Shown here: piece after piece, positions 56,765 to 64,000 of the stretch
How the letters are laid out: the number at the start of each line of letters is the position of its first letter
How positions within the stretch are numbered: the stretch's first letter is position 1
Origin: Diogma glabrata
Lineage: Eukaryota; Arthropoda; Insecta; Diptera; Cylindrotomidae
Assembly (NCBI GenBank): GCA_963693315.1
Contig: OY856186.1
Location: 455,821,217 to 455,885,216 of the forward strand
Reading direction: 5' to 3'
Length of the DNA stretch: 64,000 nt
Notes under the pieces: generated by a model
The model's database searches: none
The model's input: the letters and a program-made list of their open reading frames with translations, nothing else
What the model was told of the DNA's origin: nothing
Program-made: the position numbers and the translations under genes

Positions 56765-57524
56765 TAGCGGGACCCGGCGTGCTTTGCTACGCCTATAAAT
56801 AAAGTTTGTGTGTATACATTTTGTTGACGTAGTAGCAATAGTTTCAAAGAGTTGTAATGAGATATGATCTATTTTTTTTTTAAATATGAATGTAAAAGGA
56901 TCAGCACTCTAGTTGATCAGTAAAATATAAAAAAAATAGTATTATATATACAACAAAGGATATATAAAAAAATACGCGATCAAATAAGTTTTCAGGTGTG
57001 TCTCTATATAGAACATTAGAACATACGGAACAAATATGGATTCACAAATTTTCACAGTGCTCATGCGGTTTAATATACGCTTTCTTTACCTGTGGTAGGT
57101 TACTAAATCGTTGCAAACAATTTTGATCGTTATAACATTTTATGGTCAGCAAGGGCAGTAAGAATAGTGATAATATATTCTATGAAGGTATGGAAGAAGT
57201 GATGCAAAAAAGGAATAGAAGAAGTGATGCCAAAAAAATCAAAATTATTTGGATGTTTTTGTATTAGAATTCATAGGATGTGAATTCATAGGGTGAGAAA
57301 TATTTCTATTTAGTCAACATCCTAAGTCATTTTAAAGTCATTATTGATTGTTGCAAATCAATGCGAAACTAATATCTAACACACGGTCAATATATTGGCA
57401 TATATGTTCCATATATAGACAACATTAATGGAATATTAATTTTGGGGCAATTTTGTGAGTAATTATTGCGCAAAGTAATTATTGAAAGTATTATTCCCGA
57501 TAATAAGTAATTATTGTCGGGATT

Positions 57525-57594
57525 GAACTCACACTCATCAGAGACATCATAGTTCAAACTTCAAAGCCATCATACAGACTCAGCCACAGTGGAT
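57525..57594 (-). repeat. tRNA-derived SINE head (candidate)
   Basis: On the minus strand TGGCTGAGTCTG (A box-like, 57577-57588) is followed 36 bp later by GAGTTCAATCCC (B box-like, 57529-57540). TGGCNGAGT is reminiscent of Ser/Leu tRNAs. It does not fold into a real tRNA, so a SINE promoter is the likely explanation. The body would extend to lower coordinates (caataattactt strings). Confidence 0.45.
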
Positions 57595-57968
57595 GAAACA
57601 ACAATAAAACATATTTCAATTTTCATGTTCAGATAATTTCTAAATTGAAACTCCATTATCTCATATTTATTTAAATTGAATTCTTCATCTGTGATTATAC
57701 TATTGTAAATTGTATTTGTTCCCGACACGAAACACACAAAAACTGTTTTAAAGAAGTCTTTCTGAGCGAAAATAAAAATTGCTTTAAAATTGCAAAATTC
57801 ATGTGAATTAAAATAATTACTTTAAGCTTAATCACTCTAAAAATCTCTCAAAACTTTATTTACTTTACACCAAATAGTGTAAAACTTTTGTTTATTTAAC
57901 ATTATACCCGTCGCATATTGTCGGTATCTCATAAGAAAGGAAATTCAAGAAAACTCGTTCTGATAACA

Positions 57969-58062
57969 GCCGTGTTCGATTTGACTTAAGCATTTGAAAC
58001 AACGAAAAATTTAATACAATTGTTGTTGTTTTTTCAATTGTTTTAGTCACACTAAACGTACC
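57969..58062. mobile_element. 94-bp MITE, copy 2
   Basis: Shares GCCGTGTTCGATTTGACT, the ttgttgttgttttttca loop and a CGTACC-type end with 18579-18673. The right arm has diverged. Flanks taaca and aaaca could be a degenerate 5-bp duplication. Confidence 0.65.
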
Positions 58063-58149
58063 AAACATTCAATTTACATTGTATCATTTTTATTGCAACA
58101 ATTATTTATTTTAATAAGGAAAAAATTTCAAAATGTCATTTTAATTCTA

Positions 58150-58530
58150 TTCCTTTGCTCGTGCTTGTGGGCACACATTATATTTTGCGTTTTTCCGTCT
58201 AGATGCGTACATGAATAAATCAGAAAGTATTCCGACGTTAGCTGACATTATATTTTGCGTTTTTCCGTCTAGATGCGTACATGAATAAATCAGAAGGTAT
58301 TCCGACGTTGGCAGGTCGGTTATTTATACAGTTGTCCAGATGTGAGAAGTATGGATTCTCCAAATCTACCACATCCTTGCAGCAATTTTCCTTGTTCTTT
58401 GTTGACAGTCATTGCAAAAGCGAGTCGCACTGGAAACTAAACGTTTGAATTCAAATGCCATATCTGTTGGGATCATTGAAATGCGTAGCAACAGTACATC
58501 TCCCTCTTTGAATTTTTCATTCAAAATTGA
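58150..58530 (-). pseudogene. Helitron RepHel helicase C-terminal remnant
   Basis: The minus strand reads KEGDVLLLRISMIPTDMAFE, then after a one-base shift FPVRLAFAMTVNKEQGK, then SGQLY, and finally VGIPSDLFMYASRRKNAKYN and PQARA. These correspond to the last motifs of Helitron PIF1-like helicases (PVRLAFAMTINKxQGQ, then HGQLYVA and SRVGxPSDLF). A 70-bp tandem duplication repeats the VGxxSDLFMYA segment. The Rep nickase and earlier helicase motifs were not recognised. The remnant is non-functional. Confidence 0.8.
58175..58314. repeat. 70-bp tandem duplication in the helicase remnant
   Basis: Two nearly identical units, 58175-58244 and 58245-58314 (acattatattttgcgttttt start). 70 is not a multiple of three, so the duplication shifts the former reading frame. 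Confidence 0.9.
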
Positions 58531-60327
58531 TTGTAGCTTCAATGATTTTGTTCATCATCTTTTTTACCAAAAATTTTAAAAATATTTGTGCTATTATATT
58601 TGTGCTAAATATTTTTTTAATAAAATTTGTTGTGTAGTTGGAATTACAATATGTCTCACAACAACACATAAAATCCTTTAAGACCTAGGTTCCACACCAT
58701 CATGTTTTTTAAAATGATGGACGCAAATTGCTAGTGCTAGAAGCATATACCAAGATCATGTAAACATTGCTTTGGTGAAGGATTAAACCCGGCACATTTA
58801 ATAGTTATATGGAAGCTCATTTCTCCAAGTAAACGAAAAAGTTCATTTTTTTAAAAAAATATAAAAAAATAAAAAATTTGCGTCCATCAACACCTTAGAA
58901 AGCATGTTGTTGTGGACTTTATTCTTCAAAGGTTGTCATGAGTTGTTGTTACTTACATTGTAATTCGTACTACCCAACACATTTTATTTTAAAAGAAATA
59001 ACGTGTCATCATCAAAGAAAATTCTATAACTAAGACTAAGGGTGCTATCGTTGATTGAAAAAAGTTCATCCGCCAACATCTCTAAGAAATCACTTTGGCT
59101 AGTCTCACTACTATTGCCAGTGGTTTACGATAACTCAAGCTAACTAATATGCAAATAGCAGGAATCTAAGTACGCTCGGTTGTCACTCCCATAGATCAAA
59201 AATTTAAAATTTTACAAATCTTCCTGCGGGAGTATATATTTAATTCGTTATTGAATTCTTTAATTATAACTATAAAAACATACGCTCATAAACCGATATT
59301 TAAACAAAAAATCAAATAAAATATTTATCATCAATCACCAATCAAAAAATAATACACGACAATTTGAAAAGCAAATCGTAGTGTATTTGCACAAACTTCG
59401 ACGTTAAAAACAACGTTCTAAATACAAATACAACAACATCTATTGGATAACCCAAATTTATGAGGCGTATATCACACTATCAAATATATTGGTCAATAAA
59501 AAAAATATGACATGAATTGGAGAGTGCAAACGTTGTAAAAAAATAGACTTCGCTACCTAGTTTTTCATCCAGTTTTGATGACAATTTTTTTTAGCTCTAA
59601 TCGTTATATTTTAATTAGCAATACAAATAAGAGTATTTTTCAATTTGATATTGATTTTTGTAAATTAACATAGAAGATCAATGAAAAATTTAAAATAATA
59701 AATAAATAAATTTAAATTATTGTTTTCTTTAATTTCTACTCTTATATTTATTCCAACTTTATAAAAACCAATACAACAAATTTTTTACAGGTTCCGATAC
59801 TTTTTAACACTTCTATAATTAATATATAACCTCCACAATAGTTATTTAAGTATTAAGGGCAGTAAGACTGTTTTACCGATTGAGGATATATGTTTTGAGA
59901 TCGAGATCTCTAATATATCCGAAACCGGTAATACTCTTAATGCTCAAAATGCTTATTACATTTTTTGCACGATTAATAAAAATTCAATCAAAACTATTTA
60001 AATAATAAATGTCATTCACAAAATTCAAGTTTGAATGTTTTAAAGAAAATTTCGTAAAATGTCATTTCAAAATAGTAAGCTTTGCGTTTCATCATAATAC
60101 TATAGGGTTTTTTGTTGCAAAACTAAATTCCATCGAAAATATTTTCAAAATTAATTGCTTTTTTTAAATCTTTTAACTGCAATATTTTTAAATGAATGTT
60201 ATTTAAATTTGAAGCTAGTGAATAGACGTACACAATACACTTTTTGAAATCATTGCTTCTACGTCAGCAAAATGTCTACGCAAAAACTTTATTTATAAGC
60301 GTAGCGAAGCACGCCGGGCCCTCCTAG

Positions 60328-60719
60328 TAAATATAAACCTCTGCAGTTAGAGGTTTTTGACTTGTTGGCTTCAACAAAAAAGTTTGCAACAATCCCCAAC
60401 TACAATTTCCAAAAACCTTAAAACAGTCAAAAAATAAAAGATTTGAATAGAAGAAATTAATTTTTTTTCTTAGAAATAAACTATTTTGATATTTTGCAGT
60501 AATTGGACGACATATGATATAGAGTAGGTTTGTGTCATAAATAGTCACACACATGTTTTGTGGTAGATTTGATATTTGTTTGTTGCAAAATTTGATAGAT
60601 TTAGTTTTGCTTGTAGGAAGCTAATTTTCTTTTAAAAATTTGTTCGATATCTGTTTGAAATTAGTTTGTTTTGTTTAAACTTATCTGATACATCAGATTC
60701 TACTGGCACACAAAACTGT
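60328..60719. other. A+T-rich sequence without a recognised gene
   Basis: Nothing recognised. The 76-codon minus-strand frame at 60324-60554 overlaps the Helitron-type end and has no domain. Confidence 0.4.
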
Positions 60720-60879
60720 CTGATCTCGAAATCTACCTATTTCTAGCGGATATACGTGCCGCTTGGACTTTTTATATGCCAAACAGAAAATTTTATGGAG
60801 AATTGATGCTAACTTCTTGGAAAATGTTTTAAGAATAATTGGGGGAATACTATCTGGTCCAGATGCCTTATTAGTTGTT
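60720..60879 (-). pseudogene. LINE RT fragment
   Basis: On the minus strand the reading NKASGPDSIPPIILKTFSKK, then LASILHKIFCLAYK, matches the RT domain start of Jockey-type LINEs (KASGPDGIP). It stops sharply where the dispersed repeat begins (60880). It is only ~50 residues long and clearly a truncated copy. Confidence 0.7.
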
Positions 60880-61394
60880 ATGTAGACTGGAGTATGATAA
60901 TGTAGAGCGGTAGGGTTCCCGATTTATTCAATGTCTGTTTCCTCATAATTTACCATTTTGCTTACCATAAGTAGTTCCTAATAGTTTCTCATTCATCCAC
61001 AATCTACGGTCATGTTTTCATATAGTTTCCGTACATAAATTTGTTCTTAGCATAAGATAGTTAACAATAATATTTCTTTTGCAATCCCTTATTATTGACT
61101 CATACTGCGTTTTCACCCGCATAACTTTACCATACTGCTAAAATTTGAATTCTCTGGACACTAGTCATACTTGATCAACGAAATTTTCAAACCTCAAAAC
61201 AGCTGCGCATATTTGTCCAATCGTCGCAATAGCTAAAAAAAATTATTATCCTACAATCAGTTTTGTTTTCGATTTCCTATATGGGTATTTTTATCAAATT
61301 GTCTTTCCGTTATAGATCTGAATTTTACTGTAATACTGTTGTAAGTTGTTATTTCGTAGTGCATAAACATCATAAAATCGATTAAACTTACGTT
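60880..61394 (+). repeat. Dispersed ~515-bp repeat, copy 2
   Basis: Same orientation as 9102-9613, with many substitutions. It ends abruptly at cgtt (61391-61394), where the LTR element starts. In copy 1 the sequence continues gcgtttaatccattc. Confidence 0.85.
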
Positions 61395-62493
61395 TGTAGT
61401 ACCTGCAAACAAATATCCAAACACCTAAACTCCCAAACTAACATCTCGCTAACATTCTTATAAATTTCGAATCTAGTATCTCTGAATATTCCAAATTATT
61501 TAATAACATTCCTCAATATCCAAATATAAATTCAAAATAAATAGTCCAACAAAAACGCAACACTGACCTAAACTCTAGTTTTCCATTTTCAATCGTTCTC
61601 AATTATATATCGAAATTTCACAACCGTACATTTATTCCAATTTTATTAAAACAATATTTCCGCGTTAAAAACCTAAATATTTATTAAAATTAAAATAAGC
61701 GCTTAATTCGCGAAATTACATTGCATAATTTTTAAATAATAAAAAACTAAAATATGGTCAGTGGGTCGTTTTCATTGCAATACCAATATCAATTTAAAAA
61801 TCAATTCCCAACGCGTAATCATTTTTTAATTATAAAAATAATATTTTAATCAATAATCAAGGCAGTCAGTGTTCAGACAATTACCGGAGTTTTCTTTACA
61901 CAAATTATTAACGGAGTCAAATTTTAAATCAATACAGTCGTTTTGCAAATAAAATATTAAAATCAATAAAGTGAATCGTTTTGAAGGAAAAACTAACAAG
62001 CAGTCAGTAACCAAGTTAGTACAATACGTTAAAATAAAGTGAAATAAAGTTTAAGTTTATTAAAATAAGTTTAATTCATAGCAGTAAGTTCAGTTCAAAA
62101 ATTATTAAAATAAGTTTAATTCAGAACAGTAAGTTCAGTGCAAAAATTATTAAACTAAGTTTAATTCAGAACAGTAAGTTCAGTTCAAAAGTTATTAAAA
62201 TAAGTTTAATCCAGAACAGTAAGTTCAGTTCAAAAGTTATTCAAATAAGTTTAATTCAGAACAGTGAGTTCCGATCACTAGCTATTAAAATATACATAAG
62301 CTCAATTCAGAACATTATAAATAGAAATACAAATTAAAACTGGAAAATAGAGACTTTTTCTTGATATAACATCTGCAAAGTACCGAAGTATCACACACAT
62401 ATAAGGACTACATTTTATCACATAGTAGTATATGTAAAACATTTGCACTACATCTTTATCATATAGTAGTGTCCTAAACAATTTGGCACTACA
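61395..62493 (+). repeat. 5' LTR (TGTAGT...ACTACA)
   Basis: 1099 bp with 6-bp inverted ends TGTAGT/ACTACA. The start is fixed by the junction with the repeat, and the end by the PBS two bases later. It contains a five-unit tandem array at 62045-62290 and duplicated actacat...tatcatatagtagt strings near 62405-62470. Confidence 0.75.
62045..62290 (+). repeat. ~47-bp tandem array inside the LTR
   Basis: About five units of aataagtttaattcagaaca then gtaagttcagttcaaaa, decaying at both edges. Such arrays in LTRs may carry promoter elements; this is inference. Confidence 0.8.
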
Positions 62494-62495
62494 TT

Positions 62496-62513
62496 TGGCG
62501 CAGCCGGTTATCC
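62496..62513 (+). promoter_or_regulatory. Primer-binding site
   Basis: TGGCGCAGCCGGTTATCC starts two bases after the LTR end. TGGCGCAG-CGG is a PBS pattern used by several insect gypsy-group elements. Confidence 0.65.
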
Positions 62514-63118
62514 TTACCGACAAAAGGAATAGGAATTTAAAGGAGCAAACGAACCAGCAAACCCAACCACTACAAGGATACTAACAACGAACTGTGTTCC
62601 AGCTTCAAGGGAATTTCGTTTCAACAATAGCAAAACATTTCAAGTCTCAACAACAACCATGGATACAATCTAAAACCGTCAGAAGCTCATTAAAGAATTG
62701 GAGTGTATGTTAGAATAAAAGGTAAACTAACTTCATTTATCAAACTATTATTTATAAGAACATTAACTTGTAGCATCGTAAACTATAGTTACTAGTAATA
62801 AATTATAAGTTAATTAGCAAACTAAATTTTTGAGTTAACCAGTTTTGAGTAATTTTTAGTAAATCTTGTTTGATTTTTTTTTTAACAATAGTTAGTTATT
62901 GGTTAGTTCAGGCAGCTCAATAGTATAGTATTAAATTGAAATCAGTAATTTTTCTTATCTAAATATCACTTAATTTGGAAAATTTAACCAAAACTCGAAA
63001 TTTGGTCATCATCTTTTTGTATTCAATCCGTATTTCCCTGTAGTCAACCCGATAGTTATTTTTCCTGTATTCAATCCTATAATCCTGTCCACATAATAAT
63101 AAATACTTTTCTCTCAAA

Positions 63119-63661
63119 ATGCTAGATTCTATGGTAGTCTATATCGACCACCTATTCGGTATTATTAACAAATTTGACATTAACAATATCGAAAAAATAG
63201 ACACTTTTGTTATGCAAGCCAAAAATGTCATATGTCTATTAAACAACCTAGAACAGGAAATGTTTGCCAAAATTCTATACTCACGTATAACAGTCATGTT
63301 AAATAAACTATTCGAACCATTCCCAGACATAGAGTCAACTTTACGTATATATTTTGTATTATCCTTCAGAGAAGCTAGTTCTCCTCAACTCGACACAACT
63401 CAACATAACACAAACTCTCCTCAATTTCACTACACATCTTCAGATACAACATACATTCCTTCACAAAATATAACAAACACACAAACAACATTTAGAAAAT
63501 CTCCTCCACTGACATTACCAAACAGTATGATCCCACAACACCAAAACGAAAATCGAATTACTCCAGGGCCCCCATCATCCGATATATCATCTCTTCCATC
63601 GTTTTCTGCTGTTCAGACTACATCAAATATTTGTTATGCCGCAATCGGAGGAATTATCTAA
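63119..63661 (+). CDS. Gag-like ORF of the 5' LTR element
   Basis: 180 codons starting MLDSMVVYIDHLFGIINKF, 0.6 kb after the PBS, which is the normal gag position. The first ~85 residues look helical (NLEQEMFAKIL, FPDIESTLRIYF). The remainder is Pro/Ser/Thr/Gln-rich, ending in SNICYAAIGGII and a stop. No knuckle is seen. Similar-quality sequence continues in other frames to 63831, so a frameshift may have cut the gene. I assign Gag from position only. Confidence 0.45.
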   Translation: MLDSMVVYIDHLFGIINKFDINNIEKIDTFVMQAKNVICLLNNLEQEMFAKILYSRITVMLNKLFEPFPDIESTLRIYFVLSFREASSPQLDTTQHNTNSPQFHYTSSDTTYIPSQNITNTQTTFRKSPPLTLPNSMIPQHQNENRITPGPPSSDISSLPSFSAVQTTSNICYAAIGGII

Positions 63662-64000
63662 CCAGTAGTATTTATGAGAGAGTCTGCACCCTACTCCAGA
63701 ACGAGTTCAGGTTCTGTATTGGTAGACTGAAGGAAATGTATGCCTTGGTAGTGAGATTTAACGGTCAACGAACAGTCAAGGATACATTTTCTTCAGTCGC
63801 CACACTGTTCTATTTCTTCTCTCCCTTATAAACTCACTACTTGGTAATCTTCAGTTTAACATCCGTAACTACATGAAACAGCAACTTAGTTCAACAAAAA
63901 TACATTACACAATGAACCAGTATCAAAACCATTAATTAATCGCGTTGCTACAACAACACGTCGTGTTGATTCAGTATCAATTTCTATTAACAAAACTATC

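Larger units (their letters stand above)
61395..64000 (+). mobile_element. LTR retroelement, 5' half (window edge)
   Basis: The 5' LTR (61395-62493) is inserted into the dispersed repeat after CGTT, the presumptive 4-bp target duplication. The LTR is followed by a primer-binding site and a Gag-like ORF. The other LTR, pol and any env lie beyond 64000. The PBS type suggests an insect Ty3/gypsy-group element, possibly errantivirus-like, but without pol this remains inference. Confidence 0.7.

Overview
The window looks like an A+T-rich arthropod (probably insect) chromosome segment made almost entirely of transposable elements. The evidence is eukaryotic and insect-typical: Ty3/gypsy and Bel-Pao LTR retrotransposons, a Penelope-like element, LINE fragments, a Helitron, several MITEs, a satellite with higher-order structure, and a 62-bp GT-AG intron inside a tyrosine-recombinase gene. 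I found no conserved host housekeeping gene, no rRNA and no intact tRNA.

Layout. 2.3-6.8 kb: a decayed Ty3/gypsy relic (+) split by a solo LTR. 9.1-9.6 kb: a dispersed repeat with a second copy at 60.9 kb. 10.7-11.5 kb: a degenerate minisatellite. 13.2-14.8 kb: a small hairpin MITE, then a spliced, apparently intact Crypton-like tyrosine recombinase gene. 16.1-27.5 kb: a nest. A ~1.6-kb foldback element sits in a ~56-bp minisatellite. It received a 3.0-kb insertion (TSD GATTC, containing a LINE fragment and a MITE) and a 6.35-kb Bel-Pao element (TSD CAAGT), which itself carries a CAGGGG-ended MITE. 28.2-29.7 kb: LINE 3' end and a gypsy RT relic. 32.1-41.1 kb: a complete, recent Ty3/gypsy element (-) with near-identical LTRs and an AGCT TSD. 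41.5-43.6 kb: a 5'-truncated Penelope-like element with joined RT and GIY-YIG domains. 45.4-49.6 kb: a decayed second gypsy lineage (-). 50.2-52.2 kb: a palindrome built from Helitron ends, then a satellite array. 56.6-60.3 kb: a (TA)n tract touching a Helitron CTAG terminus, with helicase remnants, a SINE head and a MITE inside. 60.7-64 kb: a LINE fragment, the second dispersed repeat, and the 5' half of an LTR retroelement inserted into that repeat.

The elements are independent mobile units rather than a cooperating gene set. Target-site duplications and the mirrored foldback arm allow insertion order to be read directly. The most complete coding units are the Crypton-like recombinase, the gypsy gag-pol at 33.7-37.9 kb (one frameshift) and the Penelope RT/GIY-YIG ORF.
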